Assembly: GCF_004123845.1 (NCBI RefSeq)
Contig: NZ_NBDP01000030.1
Location: forward strand, 62,001-126,000
From: Allobosea sp. Tri-44
GTDB taxonomy: Bacteria; Pseudomonadota; Alphaproteobacteria; Rhizobiales; Beijerinckiaceae
Length of the DNA stretch: 64,000 nt
Direction: 5' to 3'
Positions 8,360 through 17,027 of the stretch are shown in pieces; the first letter of the stretch is position 1; every line of letters begins with the position of its first letter. The translations under genes and the position numbers were made by a program. Under the pieces are notes generated by a model. The model did not search any database. It was not told where the DNA came from and saw only the letters and a program-made list of their open reading frames with translations.

Positions 8360-8737
8360 ATGGCGTCACGAACTGGATCTGCCTCGACCGTCGCGCTGGC
8401 GGCGGACGCGCAAAGCGTCCTCGCCCAGATGATGGCGATGCAAGTCGATGCCGGGCTCACCATCGCCATGCGGATGCCCATCCTGGCCAAGGGCGCGCTC
8501 GGCGACGCCAGGGGCCAGCGCGAAGCGAGCAAGGCGGTGGTCGAGAAGGCCGCCGCCATGGCGGAGAGCAGCTTCGCCATCGGCCATGCCGCGACACTGT
8601 TCTGGTGGAGCATGGCGTTCAACCCGCTGACCCCGAACGGGCTCGGCGAAGCGACGGCCAAGGCCGTCCACAGCACGCTGGAGCCGTTCTCGCGGCGCAC
8701 CCGCGCCAATGCCAGCCGGCTGTCGAAGCGGCGCTAG
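8360..8737 (+). CDS. Phasin-like small helical protein
   Basis: The 125-residue product is Ala and Met rich with long amphipathic helices (QSVLAQMMAMQVDAGLTIAM onward) and a basic C-terminus ending SRLSKRR. This resembles phasins, which coat polyhydroxyalkanoate granules, but no diagnostic motif was seen, so the name describes style only. ATG 8360 is preceded by GGAGAG. The stop overlaps the convergent pssA stop by three bases. Absence of other PHA genes nearby leaves the role open. Confidence 0.65.
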   Translation: MASRTGSASTVALAADAQSVLAQMMAMQVDAGLTIAMRMPILAKGALGDARGQREASKAVVEKAAAMAESSFAIGHAATLFWWSMAFNPLTPNGLGEATAKAVHSTLEPFSRRTRANASRLSKRR

Positions 8738-9591
8738 GCCTTCAGCTCGGAACTCGGCTCAATTACTGGTTCGGCGACTGTCGGCAACGCGGCCGCAATG
8801 GCGTAGTCGCGCTCCAGCTTGCGGTAGCGCGCGACGCTGACCGGGATCAGCGCGAGATAGGCGACGACGACCAGCGCCAGCATCTCGAAGGGGTAGGCGA
8901 CAAGCAGGCCGGCGACGACGACGACTGCGACGAAGATCGGCAGCACCTGGTCGCGTGGAACGCGGGTGCCGAGCGTCTTTCCGGCATAGCAGGGGATGCG
9001 CGAGATCGTCAGGAAGGCGATGAACAGGATGTAGAGGCCGACGAACGGCGCGCCATAATCCTTCACCGGCAGGCCGACGAACTCCAGATAGAACGGCAGC
9101 ATCGCAGTGATCGCGCCGGCCGGCGCCGGCATGCCGACGAAGAAGTTCTTCTGCCATTCCGGCCGGTTCGGATCGTCGATCATCACGTTGAAGCGCGCCA
9201 GCCTGAGCGCCATGGCGCAGGCCAGCGTCAGCACGATGATCCAGCCGAAGGAACGCAGATCGTGCAGGACGAAGGTCCAGAGCACGAAACCGGTGGCAAC
9301 GCCGAAACAGACGAAATCCGAGAGCGAATCGAGCTCGGCGCCGAACCGCGAGGTGCCCTTGAGCAGGCGCGCGAGGCGCCCGTCGATGCCATCGAGCAGG
9401 GCCGCGACGAGAATGCAGATCGTCGCCGATTCGAATTTTCCGTCGACCGCGAGCCGCATTGCGGTCAGGCCGAGGCAAAGGGCGATCAGCGTCACGACAT
9501 TGGGCGCGATCAGCCGGAACGGGATCGCCTTGAAGCGGGCGCGCTTCGATTCGACGCGTTCAGGCTCGAAAGGAGGAAAGAGGTCGCTCAT
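8734..9591 (-). CDS. pssA: CDP-diacylglycerol-serine O-phosphatidyltransferase
   Basis: PssA transfers phosphatidyl from CDP-diacylglycerol to serine, giving phosphatidylserine at the inner membrane. The 285-residue protein shows the CDP-alcohol phosphatidyltransferase motif between residues 67 and 92 (DGIDGRLAR, then G84, D88 and D92) and about eight membrane helices. It lies downstream of psd on the same strand, separated by a 101-base palindromic repeat. Together they make phosphatidylethanolamine. The C-terminal tail (VAEPVIEPSSELKA) is acidic. Confidence 0.93.
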   Translation of the reverse strand: MSDLFPPFEPERVESKRARFKAIPFRLIAPNVVTLIALCLGLTAMRLAVDGKFESATICILVAALLDGIDGRLARLLKGTSRFGAELDSLSDFVCFGVATGFVLWTFVLHDLRSFGWIIVLTLACAMALRLARFNVMIDDPNRPEWQKNFFVGMPAPAGAITAMLPFYLEFVGLPVKDYGAPFVGLYILFIAFLTISRIPCYAGKTLGTRVPRDQVLPIFVAVVVVAGLLVAYPFEMLALVVVAYLALIPVSVARYRKLERDYAIAAALPTVAEPVIEPSSELKA

Positions 9592-9647
9592 ACCAGCCGG
9601 AATACGTGGTTTTGGGGCGGGAGGCTAGCGTGGGGCGAAGTGCATAG

Positions 9648-9748
9648 CGTCATGCTCGGGCTTGACCCGAGCATCTCAGGACCAGTGAGGCATTGCCTCC
9701 TTGTCACGAGATTCTCGGGCCTGCGCTTCGCTCCGCCCGAGAATGACG
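9648..9748. repeat. Long inverted repeat, family B copy 1
   Basis: Ends are CGTCAT and ATGACG. The inner part has CATGCTCGGGCTTGACCCGAG on the left and CGGGCCTGCGCTTCGCTCCG plus CCGAGAATGACG on the right. Related copies lie at 34753-34861 and 42390-42484. It sits between psd and pssA within the probable operon. Confidence 0.8.
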
Positions 9749-9756
9749 GCCTTGCC

Positions 9757-10455
9757 TCAGATCCCCCGGAACGCCCGGCTGATGTCGTTGCCCGAGAAAT
9801 CGGCCAGCACGGTCTCGCCGGCGATCGCGGTCTGGCCCTCGCCGACCAGCGGGGTGACGCCCTGCGGCAGGTAGACGTCGACGCGCGAGCCGAAGCGGAT
9901 CAGGCCGAAGCGCTCGCCCTGCCCGAGCGGGTCGCCCTCCTTGACGAAGGGCACGATGCGGCGCGCGATCAGCCCGGCGATCTGGACGACCGCGATGGTG
10001 CCGGCCGGCGTCTCGATCGCCAGCGCGTTGCGCTCATTGTCCTCGCTCGCCTTGTCGAGCTCGGCATTGAGGAAGAGGCCGGGCGTATAGGCCATCTTGA
10101 GCAGGCGGCCGGCGACCGGGCTGCGGTTCACATGGCAGTCGAAGACGTTCATGAACACCGAGATGCGCGTCATCGGTTCGGCCGGCAGTTCGAGCTCCGG
10201 CGGCGGCACGGCGGTGGCGATCTGGCTGATGCGGCCGTCGGCGGGCGAGATCACCAGCCCCTCGCGCTGCGGCACGATGCGCACCGGATCGCGGAAGAAA
10301 TAGCAGATCCACAGCGTGATCAGCGTGCCGATCCAGCCGAAGGGTCCCCAGAGCTGGCCGAGCACCAGCGTCGCCACCACGCCGATGGCGATGAAGACAT
10401 AGCCTTCCTTGTGGATCGGCACGATCGTCCGGCGGACGGAGTCGACGAGAGACAT
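9757..10455 (-). CDS. psd: Phosphatidylserine decarboxylase, short (archaeal-type) form
   Basis: Psd removes CO2 from phosphatidylserine to give phosphatidylethanolamine, using a pyruvoyl group made by self-cleavage. The 232-residue protein has two N-terminal membrane helices (about 18-52), FFRDPVR, SPADGRI and [12 protein letters not shown], and the cleavage site Gly189-Ser190 in [10 protein letters not shown] chose ATG 10455 (SD-like AGGAC upstream), which gives the usual length; an upstream ATG at 10512 would add 19 residues without family support. pssA follows on the same strand. Confidence 0.93.
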   Translation of the reverse strand: MSLVDSVRRTIVPIHKEGYVFIAIGVVATLVLGQLWGPFGWIGTLITLWICYFFRDPVRIVPQREGLVISPADGRISQIATAVPPPELELPAEPMTRISVFMNVFDCHVNRSPVAGRLLKMAYTPGLFLNAELDKASEDNERNALAIETPAGTIAVVQIAGLIARRIVPFVKEGDPLGQGERFGLIRFGSRVDVYLPQGVTPLVGEGQTAIAGETVLADFSGNDISRAFRGI

Positions 10456-11028
10456 GGGCGTTAGTCCTGTTGCTCTTGTTGGCGCGGCGCGCGCATCTGG
10501 CAGCGCCTTCACGGCGGGGTTGAGGCCGCATGACGGCGAAGCTGTTTAAGCTTTTGCGGGCTTTTGCGAAAGAGGTGCGGGGATAAACGGGCAATCAATC
10601 CCCGGCTTCAAAAACGCGATTATTCTCACCTCGTCCCGTCCGACCAAGGGGGCTGTCGCGAGGCATCGTGCGGCCGGGCGGGAGAGCGGTGTCCGTCTTG
10701 AACAGCCGTCGCGGGCTGGAATGGCGGAGGGGCCGCGCCGGGCGAAGCCAGGTCTTGCCCGACCTGAAGGCACGGCGAGGCACCTTGAGAACCGCGCGCG
10801 GGGTTCGGGAGCGGCGTGTTCAAGCCGCTTCGACATCTCGACATCGACATTCGACACAGCGGCGAAGGCTGCCGCATCCGGACCCCGCGCACCCCTTGGG
10901 ATTGCGCTTGCATTTTAAACCCCTCGCGGCGGGAGCCGGCGGGGATTTTGGCGCGTGCTCGACGGCAGTGTGTCGACCGCTGGCCAACTTCGCTGCGAGC
11001 ACGAATGCCCTCATAGAAACCAGATTTC
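10456..11028. other. Gene-poor interval upstream of psd
   Basis: No frame on either strand looks coding: overlapping ORFs are Arg/Pro rich and none has a convincing ribosome site. A cluster of four CGACA pentamers at 10831-10856, spaced 6-8 bases, and a short T-rich stretch near 10910 are the only structure noticed. The psd promoter is presumably near its right part or close to 10500. Confidence 0.4.
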
Positions 11029-11988
11029 TCAGCAGCTTGCCTCGACAGGCCAGATAACAGTCTCAAGATCAGCCAGTTTGCTGATCCGCGCTTCCCACCC
11101 ATCGATGTAGATGTGCCGCAAATCGCTGGCACGATGCAAAATCATGAGTGTCAGCAGCCTTCGTCTCATTTCCGAGTCCAACATCTTTGGCTCCAGACCA
11201 TACCCGTCGAGGAGACTGCGGACGCGATTGGGTAGACCCGCGCACATGAAGGCGCTCGGACCGAGGAGATCGTACTCGCGCCAGCCGGTCATCACGTCGC
11301 CAAAGTCGATCAGAGCCGCGAGGCGCCACTGTCCCAGCTCTTCGGCGAGAAGGAAGTTCTCCGGTATCCACTCGCCAGTCAGGATCACGGGCGGCTCGTA
11401 CAGCGGCACGGTCGTGGATGCGTCTTGAAGGAGTTCTTCGAGGTCGGATAGGAGGCTTGACGCAAGGCCCTGTCGACGGTGGCGCTCGATACAGCCCGCA
11501 ACCTGTTTGGTGATGAAATTCGGCCAGGTGGGCTCGATCGTCGAAAGTTCGCCGGGCGCTACCGATTGCACTTCCGCTATCGCCCGGCCGATCTGTCTGA
11601 GCACACGCTCCTTTTGAGATTCAGCCAGGGTTGGCCAAGCCACCGATCCGAGAATGCCGTGCAGGCGGGTCATGATGAGGTAGGACCAGCCGTCGCGATT
11701 CCCTTCCGCGACAATCTGAGGAATGGGAACCGAGAGCTTTCCACCCAGCAGGCGAAGGGTAGTGCGCTCGGAAACAAACTGGCCCCTGTGGAGAGGCGGA
11801 AAGAGCTTCAGCACCAAGCTGCCGTTCAGATCGACAACCAGGTTCGTTCCGGCCTGATAAGGCGCGAGCGTGTCCGCCGAGATATTCTCTGATTTGGCGA
11901 TGTCGCTGACATGGACGCGCCAGTTTTCTGGCTGCGCGCGCCAGTTCGCGAAGGCTTGCTTATCTGAAATGATGGGAAGTTTAGTCAT
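11029..11988 (-). CDS. Aminoglycoside-phosphotransferase-fold kinase with altered catalytic loop
   Basis: The 319-residue protein has the APH/choline kinase layout: an N-lobe with LVLKLFPP holding the ATP-binding Lys, a hinge at SYLIMTRLHG, a catalytic loop and the metal-binding IDFGDV. The catalytic loop reads TGEWIPEN instead of the usual HGDxxxxN, so the canonical Asp is replaced by Glu and the His by Thr, while the Asn is kept. Similar variants occur in uncharacterised APH-like proteins. Substrate is unknown; aminoglycoside resistance should not be assumed. It stands alone, with about 50 bases to the next gene downstream on the other side. Confidence 0.82.
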   Translation of the reverse strand: MTKLPIISDKQAFANWRAQPENWRVHVSDIAKSENISADTLAPYQAGTNLVVDLNGSLVLKLFPPLHRGQFVSERTTLRLLGGKLSVPIPQIVAEGNRDGWSYLIMTRLHGILGSVAWPTLAESQKERVLRQIGRAIAEVQSVAPGELSTIEPTWPNFITKQVAGCIERHRRQGLASSLLSDLEELLQDASTTVPLYEPPVILTGEWIPENFLLAEELGQWRLAALIDFGDVMTGWREYDLLGPSAFMCAGLPNRVRSLLDGYGLEPKMLDSEMRRRLLTLMILHRASDLRHIYIDGWEARISKLADLETVIWPVEASC

Positions 11989-12037
11989 GTTTGCCGGCAG
12001 CGATCAGTTTCCCGTCCTGTTCTTGGAGTAGAAGGAG

Positions 12038-13693
12038 TTACCCCACCGCCTTCGCCGCCGCCCTGCCCGCGACCCGTCCCGAGAAGATGCAGCCGCCGAG
12101 GAAGGTGCCCTCCAGCGCGCGGTAGCCGTGCAGGCCGCCGCCGCCGAAGCCTGCGGCCTCGCCAACCGCATAGAGCCCCGGCACCGGCTCTCCCCTCTGC
12201 CCGAGTACGCGCGCCGAGAGATCGGTCATCAGCCCGCCCAGCGACTTGCGCGTCAGGATGTTGAGCCGGACCGCGACGAGCGGACCATGCTTTGGGTCGA
12301 GGATGCGATGGGGTTTGGCCGTGCGGATCAGCCGGTCGCCGAGATAGGCGCGGGCGCCGCGCAAAGCCGTGACCTGCAGGTCCTTGCCATAGGGATTGTC
12401 GGCGTCGCGGTCGCGCGCCTCTATCTGCGCGCGGAGATGCGCCTCATCGATCAATCCGGCGCCGCCTAGCTCGTTCATTCGGGCGACCAGCCGGGAGAAG
12501 TCGGTCTCGACGATGAAGTCCTCGCCCTTGTCCAGAAAGGCCTGGACCGGCGCCGGCATGCCGGCGCGGGCGCGCTGGATCACCTGGCGCCAGCTCTTGC
12601 CGGTGAGGTCGGGGTTCTGCTCGGAGCCCGAGAGCGCGAACTCCTTGGCGACGATGCTGCGACTGGTGACGAACCAGGAATGGTCGAAGCCGGTCCTGCG
12701 CAGATATTCGAGCGTGCCGAGCGTGTCGAAGCCGGGAAAGAGCGGCACCGGCAGGCGATTGCCGCGCGCGTCGAACCAGAGCGAGGACGGGCCGGGCAGG
12801 ATGCGGATCGCATGCGCCGGCCAGACCGGCGCCCAGTTGGCGATGCCCTCGACATAATGCCACATCCGGTCGCCATTGATCAGCCGGCCGCCAGCCGCCT
12901 CCGCGACAGCGAGCATGGCGCCGTCGACATGGGCCGGCACGCCGGAGAGCATATGCTTCGGCGGCTCGCCCAGGCGCTGCGGCCAGTTGCGGCGGACGAG
13001 GTCGTGATTGCCGCCGATGCCGCCGGAAGCAACGATCACCGCCTGAGCCTTGATCGCGAAGCTGCCGGCCACGGTGCGCGAGCTCGCCTGCCCGCGTTCG
13101 ATGGGACTCTCTTCCAGCACCTCGCCCTCGACACCGTCGACGGTTCCGCCGCTGCGGGTCAGGCCGGTGACGCGGTGGCGGAAGCGCAGCGCGATCAGCC
13201 CCTTCTTCTTCGCCTCCGCGACGCGGCGCAGGAAGGGCTCGAGCACACCCGGCCCGGTGCCCCAGGTAACGTGGAAGCGCGGCACGGAATTGCCATGGCC
13301 TGTGGCGAGATAGCCGCCGCGCTCGGCCCAGCCGACGACCGGGAACCAGCGCATGCCCTGCCGTTGCAGCCAGCTGCGCTTCTCGCCTGCGGCGAAATCG
13401 AGATAGGCGTCGGCCCACTGCCTCGGCCAATAATCTTCATCACGGTCGAATCCGGCCGAGCCGAACCAGTCCTGGCGCGCCAAAGCGAGCGAATCCCTGA
13501 TCCGCAGGCGGCGCTGCTCGGGTGAGTCGATCAGGAAGAGTCCGCCGAAGGACCAGTGCGCCTGGCCGCCGAGCGATGCCCGCGGCTCCTGCTCGACGAT
13601 GATGACCTTGCGGCCGGCATCGGCCAGCTCGGCAGCGGCGACGAGCCCGGCAAGGCCCGCGCCGACGATGACCACATCCGCATCGAGCCCCAT
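12038..13693 (-). CDS. FAD-binding dehydrogenase (3-ketosteroid dehydrogenase/fumarate reductase flavoprotein superfamily)
   Basis: The 551-residue product starts with an FAD Rossmann motif, VVIVGAGLAGLVAAAELADAG, and ends with a second FAD contact region, GLYAVGEAAGFGGGGLHGYRALEGTFLGG. This is the layout of flavoproteins annotated as FAD-binding dehydrogenases related to KsdD and FrdA. ATG 13693 has GGGGAGGA just upstream; a longer open frame to 13990 is arginine-rich antisense noise. Substrate unknown. No partner electron-transfer gene is adjacent. It is divergent from the SDR gene at 13840, sharing a 146-base control region. Confidence 0.88.
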   Translation of the reverse strand: MGLDADVVIVGAGLAGLVAAAELADAGRKVIIVEQEPRASLGGQAHWSFGGLFLIDSPEQRRLRIRDSLALARQDWFGSAGFDRDEDYWPRQWADAYLDFAAGEKRSWLQRQGMRWFPVVGWAERGGYLATGHGNSVPRFHVTWGTGPGVLEPFLRRVAEAKKKGLIALRFRHRVTGLTRSGGTVDGVEGEVLEESPIERGQASSRTVAGSFAIKAQAVIVASGGIGGNHDLVRRNWPQRLGEPPKHMLSGVPAHVDGAMLAVAEAAGGRLINGDRMWHYVEGIANWAPVWPAHAIRILPGPSSLWFDARGNRLPVPLFPGFDTLGTLEYLRRTGFDHSWFVTSRSIVAKEFALSGSEQNPDLTGKSWRQVIQRARAGMPAPVQAFLDKGEDFIVETDFSRLVARMNELGGAGLIDEAHLRAQIEARDRDADNPYGKDLQVTALRGARAYLGDRLIRTAKPHRILDPKHGPLVAVRLNILTRKSLGGLMTDLSARVLGQRGEPVPGLYAVGEAAGFGGGGLHGYRALEGTFLGGCIFSGRVAGRAAAKAVG

Positions 13694-13839
13694 GCATCCT
13701 CCCCGCCGCCGGATTCCCGTTGCGGTTGAGCTTGCCGAGAAATCGCCGGACCGCAAGGGCGGTGTCCAGCCGGCGGCGGAACCGGGGCGGGAGCGACACG
13801 TTGCGCAAAGCAACGGGTTAAGCGCGCAAGGAGGCGATG

Positions 13840-14841
13840 ATGGCCAGGACCGCGACGAAACGAAAAGACGACAAGCTGCCGAAATCGGTGAAGGCCGCGG
13901 CCAAGCAGCAGCGCCGCATCCAGAAGGACATCGCCCGCGCCGATGCCCGGCCGCAGAAGAAGAAGGATGGCGCGGTGCAGGCCGGCGCACGGCTTTATCC
14001 GGTGCCGCCGTTCAAGCCGCAGCACCAGGCGAAACCCGGCTCGGAAGCCGCGCTCGATCCGGCACCGATGTATGACGCGCCCTACTACAAGGGCTCGGGC
14101 AAGCTCCAGGACAAGGTCGCGCTGATCAGCGGCGGCGATTCCGGCATCGGCCGCGCCGTCGCGGTGCTGTTCGCGCGCGAAGGTGCCGATGTCGCGATCC
14201 TGCATCTCGGTGAGGACGTGGATGCGAAGGAAACGCTCGCCGCGATCGAGAAGGAAGGGCGCCGGGGCCTCGCCATCTCCGGCGACATCCGCGACTCAAG
14301 CTTCTGCCGAGATGCCGTCGCGAAGACGGTGAAGGTGCTGGGCGGGCTCGACATCCTCGTCAACAACGCCGCCTTCCAGGTGCATTCGCCGCGCTTCGAG
14401 GATCTCACCGAGGAGCATTTCGACACGACGATCCGCACCAACCTGCACGGCTATTTCCACCTGACGCAGGCGGCGCTGCCGCATCTCGGCAAGGGCAGCG
14501 CGATCGTCAACACCGGTTCGGTCGTCGGGCTGGAAGGCAGCAAGGAGCTGATCGACTACGCCACGACCAAGGGCGGCATCCATGCCTTCACCCGCTCGCT
14601 CGCGGCGCATCTGCTGCCGCGCGGGATCAGGGTCAATGCAGTCGCGCCCGGCCCGGTCTGGACGCCGCTCAACCCGTCGGACCGGCCGGCGGAAGCAGTC
14701 GCCGAATTCGGCTCGAAGGTGCCGATGAAGCGGCCGGCCCAGCCCGAGGAGATCGCGCCAGCCTACGTCTTCCTCGCCTCGTCGCATTGCTCCAGCTACA
14801 TCAGCGGCGAGATCCTGCCGATCATCGGCGGGCATGGCTAA
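13840..14841 (+). CDS. SDR family oxidoreductase with N-terminal extension (YhdF/YdaD type)
   Basis: This 333-residue protein has a lysine-rich, probably flexible N-terminus of about 85 residues, then a classical SDR domain: SGGDSGIGRAVA, NNAA, the Ser in NTGSVVG, and YATTK with catalytic Tyr and Lys. This architecture matches the stress-related YhdF/YdaD/YghA group. AGGAGG at 13829-13834 gives better spacing to ATG 13840 than to the ATG three bases earlier. Substrate unknown. A family A palindrome follows the gene. Confidence 0.88.
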   Translation: MARTATKRKDDKLPKSVKAAAKQQRRIQKDIARADARPQKKKDGAVQAGARLYPVPPFKPQHQAKPGSEAALDPAPMYDAPYYKGSGKLQDKVALISGGDSGIGRAVAVLFAREGADVAILHLGEDVDAKETLAAIEKEGRRGLAISGDIRDSSFCRDAVAKTVKVLGGLDILVNNAAFQVHSPRFEDLTEEHFDTTIRTNLHGYFHLTQAALPHLGKGSAIVNTGSVVGLEGSKELIDYATTKGGIHAFTRSLAAHLLPRGIRVNAVAPGPVWTPLNPSDRPAEAVAEFGSKVPMKRPAQPEEIAPAYVFLASSHCSSYISGEILPIIGGHG

Positions 14842-14872
14842 AGAAAGTTCGACCTGGCTGAACCAAACATAT

Positions 14873-14963
14873 GTCATTGCGAGGAGCGCAGCGACGAAGC
14901 AATCCAGGGGCGGCAGGCACTGCGGCAAGTCCCACTGGATTGCTTCGCTGCGCTCGCAATGAC
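14873..14963. repeat. Long inverted repeat, family A copy 2
   Basis: Arms GTCATTGCGAG and CTCGCAATGAC, with inner GAAGCAATCCAG and CTGGATTGCTTC, match the copy at 4715-4805 almost throughout, including the GGGGCGGCAG loop sequence. Confidence 0.85.
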
Positions 14964-15089
14964 GAGTCCGGTTCTAGGCTAGGAGCCGGATTAAAGATTT
15001 GCCGCAGAATGGTCACGAAAGACTTGGGAACGCCTGGCTCCCCCGGCAGTTCTTTCTACAGGACACATCATCAACCCTGGAGGATGACG

Positions 15090-15482
15090 ATGAAACCGCT
15101 GAAGATTGGACTGCTGGCCGGTGCGCTTGCGCTGTCATCGGCCGCGGCTATGGCGCAGGGCGTCGATCTGCGGCCGGAAAACAGCATTCCGAAATATGAG
15201 CGCGGGCCTACGAGCAACGACAACGCGCCTTATCGTGGCGGCACCTACAAGCCGGACGATGTCCGCCGGGGCTATGACCAGGGCGGGCATGACGGCGCGC
15301 GCTATGAGATGATTTCGCAGCGTGAGGCAATCAGGATCGCGCGCCGTAACGGCGTCGCCGAGATCGACCAGGCCCGCTGGACCGGCAATGTCTGGGTGAT
15401 CGACGGCTCCGACAGGCGCGGCGACGAGTTGCGTGTCGAAATCAACGCACGCGGCGAGATCGTCGACGTCGATCGCAGCTGA
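15090..15482 (+). CDS. Exported small protein with PepSY-like C-terminal domain
   Basis: The 130-residue product has a signal peptide (MKPLKIGLLAGALALSSAAA, cut near AMAQ), a Gly/Asp/Tyr-rich linker and a C-terminal segment of about 60 residues with the PepSY pattern: REAIRIARRNGV, then RWTGNVWVIDG, and a strand ending GEIVDVDRS. PepSY domains are often periplasmic regulators of proteases. ATG 15090 is placed six bases after GGAGG; an ATG at 15084 lies inside that site. A near-perfect terminator follows 31 bases after the stop, so the gene is probably monocistronic. Confidence 0.82.
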   Translation: MKPLKIGLLAGALALSSAAAMAQGVDLRPENSIPKYERGPTSNDNAPYRGGTYKPDDVRRGYDQGGHDGARYEMISQREAIRIARRNGVAEIDQARWTGNVWVIDGSDRRGDELRVEINARGEIVDVDRS

Positions 15483-15513
15483 CGCGTCGGCAAAGAACGA
15501 CATGGCGAGAACT

Positions 15514-15541
15514 GGGCGGCCTTCGGGCCGCCCCTTTTTTT
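15514..15541 (+). terminator. Rho-independent terminator
   Basis: GGGCGGCC pairs perfectly with GGCCGCCC around a TTCG tetraloop and is followed by seven T residues. It ends the PepSY-like gene transcript. Confidence 0.95.
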
Positions 15542-15551
15542 GCCGTCTTCT

Positions 15552-16055
15552 TCAAGCGTGCCGGGCTAGCGACACCCCGTTGCCGAAGCGCCTCGTCGCC
15601 AGCACCGTCAAGGCGAGGAAGATCGCGAGCACGATGCCCTGGGCGATGGCGAAAGGTGGCTCGCTCTGCGTCGGCGCCATATTGTGCAGCACCGTCACCT
15701 TGAGGAAGAGCTGCGCGATCAGCACGAAGATCAGCAGGTAAAATGAAAGCACCGCCGTGATCGCGTAGGTTCGGCGCCATGCTCCCTGCAGCCCCTTGCC
15801 GTACAGAGCCAATGCAGCGATCGCCAGCAGCACGAGCGAGATCGCCCCGACGATATGCGACGGCAGCACGCCGCTGAACGGAAAGACGTAGCCGGTGATA
15901 TCGGTCGCGGCCGAGGTCGACAGATAGACGCCGTTCCAGCGCTGGCTGAGATGGCCCTTCAGCAGCGCCGCCGTCATCGGGATTCCCGCGACGATGGCGA
16001 CGATGCTCAGCCAGGTGTGGAAGCCGACCAGCGTGGTCGGGTCGAGAACGAACAT
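15552..16055 (-). CDS. Four-helix integral membrane protein, unknown function
   Basis: The 167-residue product has four strong hydrophobic segments, separated by short polar loops: WLSIVAIVAGIPMTAALL, HIVGAISLVLLAIAALALY, YAITAVLSFYLLIFVLIAQL and a C-terminal one. A conserved-looking loop reads STSAATDITGYVFPF. I chose ATG 16055 because it starts right before the first helix and has a G-rich stretch upstream; the frame stays open to 16109. No family name could be assigned. The terminator of the convergent PepSY-like gene lies just past its stop. Confidence 0.72.
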   Translation of the reverse strand: MFVLDPTTLVGFHTWLSIVAIVAGIPMTAALLKGHLSQRWNGVYLSTSAATDITGYVFPFSGVLPSHIVGAISLVLLAIAALALYGKGLQGAWRRTYAITAVLSFYLLIFVLIAQLFLKVTVLHNMAPTQSEPPFAIAQGIVLAIFLALTVLATRRFGNGVSLARHA

Positions 16056-16136
16056 GATGAAGCCCCCCGCTTCAAATGCAGTGCGCCATACTGGCAAATC
16101 CGGGGCCATTCTGGCGAGGGCTTTGTGGACGCTTTC

Positions 16137-17027
16137 TCAACTGGAAGGCTCGATGACCGGTGCTGCGCCCGCCGAGCGCTCTGGCCGCCGGGCTGTGGAG
16201 AAATAAGAGCCGGCGACGATTAGTGCGAAGCCCGCCAGCAAGGCAAGGGAGAACGGCTCACCGAGCATCGTGACCCCGAGCAACACCGCTACGGCCGGAT
16301 TGAGATAGGCGATGACCGTCGCGCGCGACGCGCCGACCTCGGCAATGAGCGCAAAGAGCATCTGGAAGGCCAGAGCCGTGCAGAAGACAGCCAAAGCGAT
16401 CACGGCTAGGGATGCGTTCAACGCAAAGTGCGCCGGCCAATAGGCCGGGACGAAGGGCAAATAGAGGACGGAAGCGACGATGAGCGAAGCGACGACCACC
16501 GCGCCATCGTCGGCATCTGCGAGCCTGCGCGCCACGATGATCGGCCCCACCGCATAGCCGAGCGCGCTCGCGCCCAGGGCCAGCACCGGCCAGAGCTCCA
16601 CCGGCTGCTCGTCGAAGCCGAGCAGCGCGACGACGCCGGCCAGGCCAAGGCCGAGACCAACGAGCCGGCCTGCCCCGAGCCGCTCGCGCGAGAGCACGAC
16701 GCCCAGGATCGCCGCGATGATCGGCGTCAGCGCGATGATCAGGCCGGCGAGCGAGCTCGTGACCCGCGTCTCGGCGAAGCCGATCAGGAACCAGGGACCG
16801 CTGATCTCGGCGAGCGTGAACAGGATCAGCCAGCCCGGCTTGCGGAAACCGGCCATGATGCCATTGCCGCGCAAGGCGAACGGCAACAGCACCAGCGCTC
16901 CGATGGCGGCGCGGCCGAAGGCGACGATGATCGGGTGATAATCGACGAGTGCGACCTTGATCAGCAGATAGGGCACGCCCCAGATCACACCGAGGGCGAG
17001 GAAGAGCAGCAAGGCCTTCCGGCTCAT
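16137..17027 (-). CDS. DMT superfamily EamA-type transporter
   Basis: The 296-residue protein has ten hydrophobic segments forming two EamA repeats, starting LLLFLALGVIWGVPYLLIKVAL, with the second repeat from about residue 150. EamA proteins export amino acids or other metabolites across the inner membrane. Its ATG overlaps the stop of the methyltransferase gene by four bases (ATGA), so the AraC, methyltransferase and EamA genes form a coupled operon. The substrate is unknown, but the regulator may sense the exported compound. Confidence 0.9.
   Translation of the reverse strand: MSRKALLLFLALGVIWGVPYLLIKVALVDYHPIIVAFGRAAIGALVLLPFALRGNGIMAGFRKPGWLILFTLAEISGPWFLIGFAETRVTSSLAGLIIALTPIIAAILGVVLSRERLGAGRLVGLGLGLAGVVALLGFDEQPVELWPVLALGASALGYAVGPIIVARRLADADDGAVVVASLIVASVLYLPFVPAYWPAHFALNASLAVIALAVFCTALAFQMLFALIAEVGASRATVIAYLNPAVAVLLGVTMLGEPFSLALLAGFALIVAGSYFSTARRPERSAGAAPVIEPSS

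Noticed and set aside
8275..10464. 729-codon open frame antisense to pssA and psd
   Set aside because: Its composition (Arg, Gly, Asp, His rich, low hydrophobic content) is what antisense reading of GC-rich genes gives, and both real genes have clear family motifs.
11029..11988. Aminoglycoside resistance gene
   Set aside because: The fold fits, but the catalytic loop is altered and there is no resistance context, so naming a drug would be unsupported.
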